64,000 nucleotides of DNA from Sphingobacterium haloxyli (GCF_002980525.1 NZ_PVBQ01000009.1:62001-126000); one strand, 5' to 3'. Numbered from the stretch's first letter, positions 9,110 through 17,012 are shown. The notes: generated from the letters alone by a model not told the origin. Numbers and translations are program-made.

Positions 9110-9596
9110 AACCCTACATTTTCACATTGTCTTTCTTCTGTTGTCGTATCCCTACGGCGACTTTATCTCCTTGCTTGCTATATTGAATATTTCGTTGATG
9201 TAGTTTATCAGCTACAAAAAATCAAAATTTGTGCAAACAAAACAAACTTCTTGTTTGTTGTACTTTCGTTGTCTGAGAGCGTTTTATTGCTGCTTGAGAC
9301 GTATTGTTCGTAATAGAGCAAGCAATAATTTGATTTATTTCTTTGTTTGTTTTATTGCTAATATGTAGTTTTATGAAGTTTTTGTAGTTGTAATAACTAC
9401 GTTGTTGTTATTAATTAACTGCCAGACGTATGAAAAGTTACGCTGAACTATCCGCTAAGGAAGGGCTGTTTTTGGTTGAAAATGCACATTGCTCCACTAA
9501 AATTATGGGGTCTATCCGCTATGCTATCAGTTTCCGTCCGGTCAATCACTTAGAAAAAACAAACAATCAATATAATTTCAACTAAATAGTATAAAT
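9110..9596. other. AT-rich 487-bp intergenic region
   Basis: No convincing gene is present. Two small inverted repeats are visible: AACAAAC/GTTTGTT at 9241-9259 with a five-base loop, directly followed by TACTTTCG at 9261-9268 (one mismatch to TAnnTTTG), and GTAGTT/AACTAC at 9384-9400. The stretch is clearly more AT-rich than the genes on both sides and full of TTTG and TTGTT words. It probably holds the promoter and control sites of the peptide-lipoprotein unit that begins at 9597. Confidence 0.5.
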
Positions 9597-9767
9597 ATGA
9601 AAACAATTAAAAAAATGCAGTATGTGGCGCCTACCGTTGAGGTGCTCGAAATCGAAATGGAAGAAGGTATTGCCGGGGGCTCGGCGGCACCGGGAGCAAC
9701 CCCGACGGTTGACGGCTATGGAACTGGAACTGGATCATCGGGCTGGAGTGATGATGGACAGTTTTAA
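9597..9767 (+). CDS. Small 56-residue peptide, candidate precursor peptide
   Basis: ATG at 9597 to TAA at 9765-9767. Translation reads a basic start (MKTIKKMQYVAPTVEV), an acidic stretch (LEIEMEE), a GIAGGSA junction and a Gly/Ser/Thr-rich tail ending GWSDDGQF. This layout resembles the short Bacteroidota peptides that begin MKK-x-Y-x-x-P-x-x-E-V and carry a small-residue junction before a Gly-rich tail, often coded just ahead of fimbrillin-like lipoproteins; that comparison is from memory. It has no hydrophobic segment, so it is not a classic Sec substrate. The next gene starts 26 bases later, so the two are very probably cotranscribed. Function unknown: possible leader-and-core peptide, or a small structural partner of the lipoprotein. 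Confidence 0.7.
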   Translation: MKTIKKMQYVAPTVEVLEIEMEEGIAGGSAAPGATPTVDGYGTGTGSSGWSDDGQF

Positions 9768-9792
9768 TCATTATTTAAAGACACTTGAAATC

Positions 9793-11589
9793 ATGAAGAA
9801 AAGATATACAAATTTAATGGGGAAGCTGGCGACCGGAGCGTTGCTAGCATTAGGAACGATGTTTGTCACGGGTTGTGCCAAGGATGCAAAACAAGATATT
9901 ACTGAGGATACTGGTGAAGGCACGCGTGTCGTCATCCGGGTAGAAGGTATTGAGAACGGTCAGGGTTCTCCAGCATTAAAAGCAAAAGCAGGTAGTGGTA
10001 CTGCTTCATCTGGTAATGAGGCAAGATTAGTAGAAGGCGACGGTTTTGATGTATTTGTTTCGCAAACTAGCCAAATCACGACTCAATCAAACTTGGCGAC
10101 CGCCAAACGTCGTACAACATCGAATTCTTCAAACGGGTTACGAGCTGAAGCGATGCCAGATGGAAATGCATATCGCGTATACCTACGTAAGAGCGGCGAA
10201 ACAGCACTCGTTTCAGAGCCTTTTACTTCTGGAACTGTAGGTTCTATTCCTGTGGAAAAAGGAGCTAGCTATGAATGGTTCGCATTATCATTTAATAGCA
10301 CGGAGGAAGTACCTGCTGGTACAGATGGTAGTGTGGCGATAGACGATCACAGTGGTGTCTTGTACGCAAAAGGGGAATTCAGTGTTCCTTCGGGTGATGG
10401 CGATGTTGTTGTTCCTTTGAACGTCACGTTTAAACCCCAGCTAACCCGAGTAGCAATCGAGATCAATACGATGGGTATGTTTGCGCCTATAGCTTCTGCA
10501 AATGTTTCTGTTAGGGGAGGTTATGCTGCACCGGACGCGATTAATGTCACTACTGGTGATTTTGAAGGTACTGCTGCCCCTGTTACTGTGAGTTATGCTG
10601 ATTTTGCAGATGTTGTTACCGGACAAGGAGATCGTAAAGTGGCGTACGTGAATGTTGCCGCTAACGCGAGCGAAAATGTCACCGTTAGCGTGACAAACCT
10701 TATTATTAATACTGATGATGGTAATACTAGAAACTTTGGGGAAGCAGAAATGACCCAAACATTTATCCCTGAGCCGGGGATGGAACAACAAATCGTGTTG
10801 GGTTTTGTAGAGTCACCTTTGACCACAAATCGTAACAGCACGGTCGTAAGTTGGGCAAGGTCAAACCTGTATTACGAAGCAGGGCATAACCCTTATCGCT
10901 TTCACCATACAAATCCTTATAATCCAGATCCTACTACAAGTTTCTTCGCTTTTAGAGGTCATCTTCCGCGTGTTTTGGCAGATGCAAATGAGGCAAATCA
11001 ATTAGATCCGTGTGCATTAGTATATCCTGCCGGGCTTTGGAAAACGCCTACTGATGTAGAACTTAGGTCGCTAACATCGACATCAGGATTAGTTCTTGAC
11101 GTTCTTGGAAATATATTGAGCATTTTATTTCCTGAACCGGCTACCTCTGGGACGACTTTTGGTGATAACTATATTCAATACACAGGAGCTACTGGAGCCA
11201 ATCCTGCGTATACGGCTGCAACCAATAGCTTGCGCTTTAACTATAATGGCATTCAGACAAACGTCTCGCTTGTATCTGGCTTGGTAAATCTTAGTCTTGG
11301 ACGTGTAGGAGAAGCTGCTTCGCTTTGGTCTAGCGACCGTGTTGCTGATCTTGCTATTGTAGAGGTCGGCGCATGGGGTTATGTTGGTGCAACAGCTCCG
11401 GCGCAACTCGGGATTCCACCTAGACCGGCTAGAGCTATCGCGGGGAGAAGTGCTGGCGTGCTAAATATCGACCTACTTAATCTTGGTTTGGTGGGATCAG
11501 GTTTCCAAAATGTTCGTTGTACACGTAACAGCTCTTGGAATCCAAACGCTCCTGGCTACGATCCAATGCCAGACCTTTCAAACTTATAG
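9793..11589 (+). CDS. Fimbrillin-like surface lipoprotein
   Basis: Start set at ATG 9793, because it opens a lipoprotein signal peptide (MKKRYTN...FVTGC, lipid-modified Cys28); the frame stays open upstream but that part overlaps the peptide gene. The mature 571-residue protein has Thr/Ser/Gly-rich segments, a GTRVVIRVEG strand near the start and two beta-domain regions, as in Mfa/fimbrillin-family proteins. The C-terminal region, with VVSWARSNLYYEAG and the closing FQNVRCTRNSSWNP, resembles the domain seen in many fimbrillin-type proteins. It is expected on the outer membrane surface, perhaps as a fimbrial subunit or anchor. A palindrome and a terminator follow the stop. Polymerisation is not shown by the sequence. 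Confidence 0.78.
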   Translation: MKKRYTNLMGKLATGALLALGTMFVTGCAKDAKQDITEDTGEGTRVVIRVEGIENGQGSPALKAKAGSGTASSGNEARLVEGDGFDVFVSQTSQITTQSNLATAKRRTTSNSSNGLRAEAMPDGNAYRVYLRKSGETALVSEPFTSGTVGSIPVEKGASYEWFALSFNSTEEVPAGTDGSVAIDDHSGVLYAKGEFSVPSGDGDVVVPLNVTFKPQLTRVAIEINTMGMFAPIASANVSVRGGYAAPDAINVTTGDFEGTAAPVTVSYADFADVVTGQGDRKVAYVNVAANASENVTVSVTNLIINTDDGNTRNFGEAEMTQTFIPEPGMEQQIVLGFVESPLTTNRNSTVVSWARSNLYYEAGHNPYRFHHTNPYNPDPTTSFFAFRGHLPRVLADANEANQLDPCALVYPAGLWKTPTDVELRSLTSTSGLVLDVLGNILSILFPEPATSGTTFGDNYIQYTGATGANPAYTAATNSLRFNYNGIQTNVSLVSGLVNLSLGRVGEAASLWSSDRVADLAIVEVGAWGYVGATAPAQLGIPPRPARAIAGRSAGVLNIDLLNLGLVGSGFQNVRCTRNSSWNPNAPGYDPMPDLSNL

Positions 11590-11602
11590 TAATAAAGCAA
11601 GC

Positions 11603-11618
11603 CTATCGATATCGATAG
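11603..11618. repeat. 16-bp perfect palindrome
   Basis: CTATCGATATCGATAG is identical on both strands. It begins 14 bases after the stop of the fimbrillin-like gene and 15 bases before the terminator stem. With one bulged base the symmetry extends by AAG/CTT on the two sides. It could be a protein-binding site or part of the transcript end structure. Confidence 0.6.
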
Positions 11619-11632
11619 CTTATAATAAGAAG

Positions 11633-11659
11633 GCCATCCATTGCGGATGGCTTTTTTTT
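11633..11659 (+). terminator. Rho-independent terminator after the fimbrillin-like gene
   Basis: GCCATCC (11633-11639) pairs with GGATGGC (11645-11651) around a five-base loop, followed at once by eight T. It would end most transcripts of the peptide-lipoprotein unit; readthrough could still reach the DUF5106 gene. Confidence 0.88.
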
Positions 11660-11710
11660 GTTTGCGTAATTACAGATAAAGTGCTAACTTAACCAACAAA
11701 TCACCAAGTT

Positions 11711-12637
11711 ATGAATTTAGTATTGCTACGTAGAGGGAAGCTATATTGGGCAGTAGCCATCCTATTGATCGGAATCTCCTGTGGCAACCCAGGGGAAGGA
11801 CAGTCTGTGAAAAACCATAGCGCAAATTCGGATAACGAAGTTATGGCTTCGATTCCTGCTAAGCATTTGCTTAGTTATTGGGATGATTTTAACTTTAAGG
11901 CCAAGATGCAGGCTAACGATCCCGAAAAAATGGAACAGAAATTAGTGGACTTTATTGCGCTGTTTGCGACTGTACCTGATACCGTTGTACAGGTAGGTGT
12001 ACACGATATGCTGAAAAAGGCCTCCGTAGAACCGAGCACCTTTGCGTATTTTTTGGAAAAGTACAGACATTATCTTTACGATCCCAACTCGCCAATGCGA
12101 AATGAAGATTATTATGAACATACGTTAACCTACCTTGCGGCAGATACGACCTTGTCACAAGATGAAAGGGATAAATATACCACCTTATTGGAGCTTGTGC
12201 GGAAGAATCAGGTTGGAACGGTCGCAACCGATTTCGAGTATTTAGCAAAAGATGGGAAGTACCGCAGCATGCACGAGGGTACAAGGCCCTATAAAATGCT
12301 GGTTTTTTACGATCCGACGTGTACGCACTGTGCCGCGATTATGCAGGATTTGGCGAAAACACCGGCAGTAAATAATTGTATAACGAACGGGTTTTTAGAT
12401 ATTGTATCGGTAAGTTTGCATCCTGATAAAGATAGCTGGATCGGGTATCAACAGCGGATTCCAGATAACTGGGTTAATGGCTGGGATGACACGGGGAGTG
12501 TAATAAACGACGGTCTGTATAATATACGCGCGTACCCGACCATCTTTTTGCTCGATGAAGCAAATACGGTGTTGCTGAAAGATGCGCCACTCGATGTCAC
12601 CTTACGCTATTTGGTGAACTTGGTTTCCCGTGGTTAA
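11711..12637 (+). CDS. DUF5106-type lipoprotein with thioredoxin-like domain
   Basis: A 308-residue lipoprotein: hydrophobic signal with lipobox ILLIGISC (Cys24). Residues about 50-190 form a helical region like DUF5106, with SYWDDFNF near its start; residues about 190-305 are thioredoxin-like with DPTCTHC, a CxxC redox motif at Cys204 and Cys207, and a cis-proline segment RAYPTIFLLD. DUF5106 plus thioredoxin proteins are common in Bacteroidota envelopes. It probably faces the periplasm and handles thiols of exported proteins. The S26-like gene starts two bases after its stop and the ABC exporter overlaps that gene, so it likely shares an operon with an export machine. No consensus promoter was found in the 51 bp after the terminator. 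Confidence 0.8.
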   Translation: MNLVLLRRGKLYWAVAILLIGISCGNPGEGQSVKNHSANSDNEVMASIPAKHLLSYWDDFNFKAKMQANDPEKMEQKLVDFIALFATVPDTVVQVGVHDMLKKASVEPSTFAYFLEKYRHYLYDPNSPMRNEDYYEHTLTYLAADTTLSQDERDKYTTLLELVRKNQVGTVATDFEYLAKDGKYRSMHEGTRPYKMLVFYDPTCTHCAAIMQDLAKTPAVNNCITNGFLDIVSVSLHPDKDSWIGYQQRIPDNWVNGWDDTGSVINDGLYNIRAYPTIFLLDEANTVLLKDAPLDVTLRYLVNLVSRG

Positions 12638-12639
12638 TC

Positions 12640-13128
12640 ATGCAGTACGAACGAATGGACATGGACCATAAGCAGTTCCTCCGGGTGGAGAACGAGGATT
12701 TTTTTAACATAGTAAGGCAACGACTTGATGCAGGCGACCGGGTGCGTATCCCGGTAGTAGGTAAGAGTATGGAGCCTTTTTTGCTTGAAAGGGACCAGGT
12801 GTTGCTGCAGACGGCAAATATGGCGGAAATTGCTGTCGGTGATATTGTACTGGCGCGATGGGGGCAGAAGTACATGTTGCACAGAGTAGTGCGAAAAAAA
12901 GCGGAATCGGCGTGGCTCGCTGGCGATAACAACTTGGTGCAGCTGGAGCAGATTGCTGGGGAGGATATCATAGCGCTATTGGTGGAAGCAAGCCGCGACG
13001 GAAGGCGACTGCTTGTTTCACGTCCGTTTTCCAAAATGCTGGGCATGTGCTGGTATTACTTGCGCTTACCAAGACGCGTCGTTGTAGCCATCAGACGGAG
13101 AATTACGAACAAGAGAATTGGAGCATAA
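12640..13128 (+). CDS. S24/S26 family peptidase-like protein
   Basis: A 162-residue protein with the S24/S26 signature: PVVGKSMEPFLLERD (candidate nucleophile Ser43), a GDIVLARWG strand, the basic segment MLHRVVRKK with the candidate lysine base, and AGDNN. It resembles the signal-peptidase-I-like or LexA-like S26 proteins coded next to ABC exporters in Bacteroidota peptide loci. No N-terminal membrane anchor is visible, unlike housekeeping LepB; the C terminus is basic (RRVVVAIRRRITNK). It could process an exported peptide or act only as a partner protein. The start at ATG 12640 lies two bases after the upstream stop; ATG 12655 is also possible. The end overlaps the ABC gene by 11 bases. Confidence 0.78.
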   Translation: MQYERMDMDHKQFLRVENEDFFNIVRQRLDAGDRVRIPVVGKSMEPFLLERDQVLLQTANMAEIAVGDIVLARWGQKYMLHRVVRKKAESAWLAGDNNLVQLEQIAGEDIIALLVEASRDGRRLLVSRPFSKMLGMCWYYLRLPRRVVVAIRRRITNKRIGA

Positions 13129-14743
13129 ACTGACGTATCAAATCAAGTGGGCATGGGCTTTTACAAAGCCTTATCGAGGTGCTTTGCTGCTTTATTTTTT
13201 AGCAGAACTGATTGCCTTGGGATTATCCTTACTTTTTATTTATTATTCGAAATATGCCATTGATTATGCGATTGCTGGCGATACCGCCCTCATGAAGCAG
13301 TCGTTGTGGCTGGCGATATGGAGTGTGGTAGGTGGCCAAGCAGCAAGCTTATATGCTACTTGGGTGAATGATCGCATGCGTTCTCGGATGTTGATCCGTT
13401 TGCAGCAAGATGTGGTAGATGCGCAGATGCGTGCCACATGGGCATTGGTAAAAAATTGGCACACAGGGGATGTCATGATACGCGTCAATACGGATTGCCA
13501 GGAGGTGGTGCAGATGATCGGCACAACAGCTGTAGACGCGGTAATCACCGTTTTTCGATTGCTTTCGGCGTTTGGATTTTTGTGGATTATGGATCCGATG
13601 TTGGCGGTGGTGATCCTCTGTGTTTCCCCGTTGGTGGTGTTTTCTAAGTTGTATTTTAGACGACTGAAGAAAATGAACCAGGAGCTGAAGCGTGCAGAAA
13701 GTAACCTTGGAAATGTGGTGCAGGAGAATATGCGGTTTCGGTTAGTGATTCGAGCCTTGGGGTTACAACGGATCCGCTGGGATAAGGTTACCGGAAGCCA
13801 GGCGGCTATTTACGCGATGAAAATGCGCGTCCTAAATTTCTCGACGGTTTCGAAGGGCATTTTACGTTTTACGGTTAATGCTGGGTTTCTGCTTACCTTC
13901 ATTTGGGGTGTTTTCCGACTACATGCCGCGGAGATTACCTTTGGTACCATGTCGGCTTTTTTACAATTGGTCGGACGTATCCAAGGGCCTGTTTTGACCT
14001 TGATGGGGTTTATACCGACGTTTATCCGCTTCCGGACGGCGCTGGAACGCGTGGACGAGATGTTGCAATCGGAAAAGGAAGAAGAAGTAAAAGCGGAATA
14101 TCTGCCTAACATTCAGCAGGTGAGCTTGCGAAGTGTGAATTTCCGTTATGAAGATAAGGAAGTCTTTAACCGGTTTGACGCAGATTTTGTACGCGGAAAA
14201 CCGACGGCGGTAGTCGGCGCAAGTGGAAAGGGTAAAACAACGCTTATCCGCTTGCTGCTCAGTTTGCTTAAACCGAACGGTGGCACCCTCCAGCTTCACG
14301 TAGACGGAAGGGAAATACCATTGGACAGCGCGCATCGCACAAATTTTGCTTATGTGCCGCAGGGTGACAAGCTTTTTAGCGGAACGATCCGCGAAAATTT
14401 ACAGGTAAATACTCAACCTGTTTCGGACGAGCGTATTCGGGAGGTGTTAACAACAGCTTGCGCCACGTTTGTGTACGACTTGCCCGCGGGTTTAGATACC
14501 TTGGTAGGAGAATCTGGGTATGGGCTTTCGGAAGGGCAGGCGCAACGGATCGCGGTAGCGAGAGCGCTCTTGCAGGATTGTGCTGTATGGCTGTTTGATG
14601 AGGTAACGTCGGCTCTTGATCCATCGACGGCTGTGGAACTAACCGATCGTTTGTTGGAGGCTGGAAAAAATAAGATACTGGTTTTTGTGACCCACGACCT
14701 TATGCTCACAGAGCGATGTAGCCGGGTTTTATATATTTCGTAA
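13118..14743 (+). CDS. ABC exporter, fused permease and ATPase
   Basis: A 541-residue half transporter. Residues about 15-310 hold the transmembrane domain; residues about 340-541 hold the ATPase: Walker A GASGKGKTT (367-375), Q-loop YVPQGDKLF, signature LSEGQ (470-474), Walker B VWLFDE (Asp494, Glu495) and switch His in VTHD. It would work as a homodimer. There is no C39 peptidase domain at the N terminus, so leader removal would need another protein, perhaps the overlapping S26-like product. The start is TTG at 13118: it lies inside the end of the S26-like gene and follows AAGAGAA, and no nearer ATG exists. Substrate unknown; peptide or lipid export both fit this fold. Confidence 0.88.
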   Translation: MEHKLTYQIKWAWAFTKPYRGALLLYFLAELIALGLSLLFIYYSKYAIDYAIAGDTALMKQSLWLAIWSVVGGQAASLYATWVNDRMRSRMLIRLQQDVVDAQMRATWALVKNWHTGDVMIRVNTDCQEVVQMIGTTAVDAVITVFRLLSAFGFLWIMDPMLAVVILCVSPLVVFSKLYFRRLKKMNQELKRAESNLGNVVQENMRFRLVIRALGLQRIRWDKVTGSQAAIYAMKMRVLNFSTVSKGILRFTVNAGFLLTFIWGVFRLHAAEITFGTMSAFLQLVGRIQGPVLTLMGFIPTFIRFRTALERVDEMLQSEKEEEVKAEYLPNIQQVSLRSVNFRYEDKEVFNRFDADFVRGKPTAVVGASGKGKTTLIRLLLSLLKPNGGTLQLHVDGREIPLDSAHRTNFAYVPQGDKLFSGTIRENLQVNTQPVSDERIREVLTTACATFVYDLPAGLDTLVGESGYGLSEGQAQRIAVARALLQDCAVWLFDEVTSALDPSTAVELTDRLLEAGKNKILVFVTHDLMLTERCSRVLYIS

Positions 14744-14768
14744 TCCGTGGCTCGCCACGGATTACGAA
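14737..14768. terminator. Long hairpin between convergent ABC and metK genes
   Basis: A perfect 14-bp stem, TTCGTAATCCGTGG (14737-14750) with CCACGGATTACGAA (14755-14768), closes on the tetraloop CTCG. It includes the ABC stop codon and ends seven bases before the metK stop. Neither side has a true T-run, yet the position and stability fit a shared bidirectional transcript end. Confidence 0.75.
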
Positions 14769-14775
14769 CAAAGAA

Positions 14776-16029
14776 TTAAAGATCAAATGCCTTTTTAATG
14801 ACATCCACGTAATCCAATTTCTCCCAGGTGAACAATTCCACTTCCATGGTTTTTTGTTCGCCGTTGGAACTTTCGAAGGTTTTGGTTACGGTTTTTGGTG
14901 TCCTACCCATGTGTCCATAGGCGGCTGTTTCCGAATAGATAGGTTTGCGAAGCCCTAAGCGGGTTTCGATACCGTAGGGTGTCATGTCGAATATTTCGCC
15001 TATTTTTTCCGCGATTTTGCTATCATTGAAATTAACGTTGCTTTTGCCATAGGTGTTGACATAGATCCCCATCGGGTCTTTTACGCCAATAGCATACGAT
15101 ATCTGTACCAATATTTCGTCTGCAACACCTGCAGCTACGAGGTTTTTGGCAATGTGGCGGGTAGCGTATGCCGCTGAGCGGTCGACTTTGGATGGGTCTT
15201 TTCCGGAGAATGCACCACCGCCGTGTGCTCCTTTTCCGCCGTAGGTGTCCACAATAATTTTACGGCCGGTTAATCCCGTGTCGCCGTGCGGTCCGCCAAT
15301 AACAAATTTTCCGGTGGGGTTAATGTGGAACTTGATGTTGTCGGTAAACAATGCCTGCAAATCGGGGTGCAAGTGGGCCTTTACACGCGGGATAAGAATA
15401 TTTTTGACGTCGTCTGTAATTTTCTCTACCATTGCGGCCTCGGTGGCGAAGTCGTCATGCTGTGTCGAAATGACGATGGTGTCAATCCGTTGCGGTATAT
15501 GGTCATCGCTATACTCAAGTGTAACCTGTGACTTGGCATCGGGACGCAAATAGGTAATATCCTTATTTTCCCGGCGCAATGCAGCTAGTTCGTATAATAA
15601 GCGATGAGCGAGGTCTAAGGCCAATGGCATATAATTCTCCGTCTCGTTGCTGGCATATCCGAACATGATACCTTGGTCGCCGGCACCCTGCTCTTGTTTG
15701 CTTTGACGATCGACGCCTTGATTAATCTCAGCGGATTGTTCGTGAATAGCTGACAGCACACCGCAAGAGTTGGCCTCAAACATATATTCGGACTTGGTAT
15801 ACCCTATTTTTTCGATAACAGAGCGGGTGATTTTCTGCACATCTAAGTAGATGTTTGATTTCACTTCGCCGGCTAAAACAACCTGCCCTGTCGTCACTAA
15901 AGTTTCGATAGCAACTCGGGCATCTTCGTCCCAAGCTAGGAAATTATCAATCAGCGCATCGGAGATTTGATCCGCTATTTTGTCAGGGTGTCCCTCCGAC
16001 ACCGATTCGGATGTAAATAAATAAGCCAT
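14776..16029 (-). CDS. metK: S-adenosylmethionine synthase
   Basis: Cytoplasmic enzyme joining methionine and ATP to make S-adenosylmethionine. The frame is open to 16098, but the start is placed at 16029, where the family's N terminus [17 protein letters not shown] begins; the product is then 417 residues, the normal length. Seen signatures are [26 protein letters not shown] and [16 protein letters not shown] (ATP and metal site). A minus-strand -7 box (TACTTTTG) lies at 16096-16103, giving a leader of about 60 bases with a small hairpin (GTCCAC/GTGGAC, 16078-16096). No riboswitch is visible here, in contrast with metE at the other end of the window. The gene stands alone, convergent with the ABC exporter. 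Confidence 0.98.
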   Translation of the reverse strand: MAYLFTSESVSEGHPDKIADQISDALIDNFLAWDEDARVAIETLVTTGQVVLAGEVKSNIYLDVQKITRSVIEKIGYTKSEYMFEANSCGVLSAIHEQSAEINQGVDRQSKQEQGAGDQGIMFGYASNETENYMPLALDLAHRLLYELAALRRENKDITYLRPDAKSQVTLEYSDDHIPQRIDTIVISTQHDDFATEAAMVEKITDDVKNILIPRVKAHLHPDLQALFTDNIKFHINPTGKFVIGGPHGDTGLTGRKIIVDTYGGKGAHGGGAFSGKDPSKVDRSAAYATRHIAKNLVAAGVADEILVQISYAIGVKDPMGIYVNTYGKSNVNFNDSKIAEKIGEIFDMTPYGIETRLGLRKPIYSETAAYGHMGRTPKTVTKTFESSNGEQKTMEVELFTWEKLDYVDVIKKAFDL

Positions 16030-16095
16030 TATTACATATTGCTTTTGTGATTGAACGTACGAGAGGAGAGTGGTCCCGTCCACATTTTTCGTGGA

Positions 16096-16103
16096 CAAAA
16101 GTA
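16096..16103 (-). promoter_or_regulatory. Candidate -7 promoter element for metK
   Basis: Minus-strand TACTTTTG matches TAnnTTTG and lies 67 bases before the start codon. Seven bases upstream of it is the 12-bp perfect palindrome TTATTCGAATAA (16111-16122), which falls in the spacer between the expected -33 and -7 elements. Confidence 0.5.
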
Positions 16104-16110
16104 CAATTCT

Positions 16111-16122
16111 TTATTCGAATAA
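16111..16122. promoter_or_regulatory. 12-bp palindrome in the metK promoter spacer
   Basis: TTATTCGAATAA is perfectly symmetric and sits just upstream of the metK -7 box. A bound protein here would block RNA polymerase. No cognate regulator can be named. Confidence 0.35.
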
Positions 16123-16150
16123 TACGAATGGAAGCAAATTTTTATGCATA

Positions 16151-16885
16151 TTATATATTCCTTTTACTTTCTATGGTATAGGTAAAAGAATCCGCCCGGT
16201 AGCACCCGACATTGAACTCAATGGGATTGTTATTGATGTCGTAGACATAGCGTTTCCGGATGAGGACGGGTTCTCCCTGTTTAATTTCCAACTTGGCGGC
16301 GATAAAGGAATCGGCGGCGGCGGCGCTTATTTCTTCTTTTGATGTAAAAGCGACCACGCCGTAATCTCTTTCCAGTATTTCGTACAGCGGACGATTGAAA
16401 TTTTCCGATGCCGAAATGGGTATCTGTGGACTAAATTCCGAAATGAAATATACGAACGGCGCGTCCTTTTTTCCCCGAAGTCGTTCTAGCCGCATCACCT
16501 TTGTGCCCACCTCGATTCCAAAGAAGGTGGCGACTTCTGCAGAGACTTCATGCCGGATAATCTGCAATTCAAAATTATGGATCTCGATCCCTAGAATGCG
16601 CATCTCTTCGGAAAAACTCAGCCAATTGCTGGCTCCGCTAAAGATTTTCTTTTTTTGGACACGCGTTCCTACACCTTTTTTACGAACCAGCAGCCCTTCG
16701 GCAACCAACGTGCTAATCGCTTGCCGTAAAGTGTTGCGGGATATCTTTAATTGTTCAGACAAATAGACTTCCTTAGGGAGATATTGTCCATCTCTATATT
16801 CGGGTGTGTCTATAAGATTCCGGATAAGCTCTTCTGCCTGTTTATGAAGAGGTTTCGGGCTGGTATGGTCGATTTTTAAATTCAT
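16151..16885 (-). CDS. GntR family transcription regulator with UTRA ligand domain
   Basis: A 244-residue DNA-binding regulator. The N-terminal winged helix (about residues 10-75) shows KPLHKQAEELIRNLI, the recognition segment YLPKEVYLSEQLKISRNTLR, and VRKKGVGTRV. Residues about 90-240 are the UTRA ligand-binding fold (RLRGKKDAPFVYFISEF, GEPVLIRKRYVYD), as in the HutC/NagR branch that senses sugar or amino acid derivatives. The gene is divergent from the mannose isomerase and transporter genes, with a 127-bp gap that holds a strong palindrome, so it most likely represses the mannose locus and is released by a sugar phosphate. A minus-strand TACTTTTG at 16895-16902 gives it a very short leader. 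Confidence 0.9.
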   Translation of the reverse strand: MNLKIDHTSPKPLHKQAEELIRNLIDTPEYRDGQYLPKEVYLSEQLKISRNTLRQAISTLVAEGLLVRKKGVGTRVQKKKIFSGASNWLSFSEEMRILGIEIHNFELQIIRHEVSAEVATFFGIEVGTKVMRLERLRGKKDAPFVYFISEFSPQIPISASENFNRPLYEILERDYGVVAFTSKEEISAAAADSFIAAKLEIKQGEPVLIRKRYVYDINNNPIEFNVGCYRADSFTYTIESKRNI

Positions 16886-16894
16886 GGTGTTCTA

Positions 16895-16902
16895 CAAAAG
16901 TA
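16895..16902 (-). promoter_or_regulatory. Candidate -7 promoter element for the GntR gene
   Basis: Minus-strand TACTTTTG matches TAnnTTTG, ten bases before the start codon at 16885, which would leave a leader of only a few bases. No -33 element is clear. Confidence 0.42.
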
Positions 16903-16922
16903 AAAAAAATTGCAGAATAGTG

Positions 16923-16953
16923 TTGCATGATAAAATAAAAGTATTCATATTTG
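16923..16953 (+). promoter_or_regulatory. Candidate promoter of the mannose utilisation operon
   Basis: TTG (16923-16925), a 20-base spacer, then CATATTTG (16946-16953), one mismatch from TAnnTTTG. Transcription would start near 16960, exactly where the palindrome 16961-16978 begins, about 50 bases before the first gene. Confidence 0.5.
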
Positions 16954-16960
16954 TTGAAGT

Positions 16961-16978
16961 AGTATGTGCATACATACT
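16961..16978. promoter_or_regulatory. Candidate GntR operator
   Basis: AGTATGT (16961-16967) and ACATACT (16972-16978) form a perfect 7-bp inverted repeat around GCAT. It lies between the divergent GntR gene and the mannose operon, just downstream of the predicted -7 box, an ideal place for a repressor that blocks initiation. Confidence 0.55.
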
Positions 16979-17012
16979 GAACATATAGCTGAACAATAAT
17001 ACAATTATAGAC

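Noticed and set aside
9430..9585. 51-codon frame starting MKSYAELSAKEG
   Set aside because: It has no clear ribosome-binding sequence, no recognisable motif and lies in AT-rich control DNA; kept out as likely chance.
9622..9792. Upstream extension of the fimbrillin-like frame
   Set aside because: It overlaps the 56-residue peptide in another frame, has no protein-like composition, and the lipoprotein signal begins at 9793.
7988..14743. Lasso peptide or lanthipeptide locus
   Set aside because: No asparagine-synthetase-like cyclase, transglutaminase-like protease, PqqD-like protein, LanM or C39 peptidase was found here.
16030..16098. Longer metK start giving 440 residues
   Set aside because: The extra 23 residues are not part of the family, whose N terminus begins exactly at 16029.
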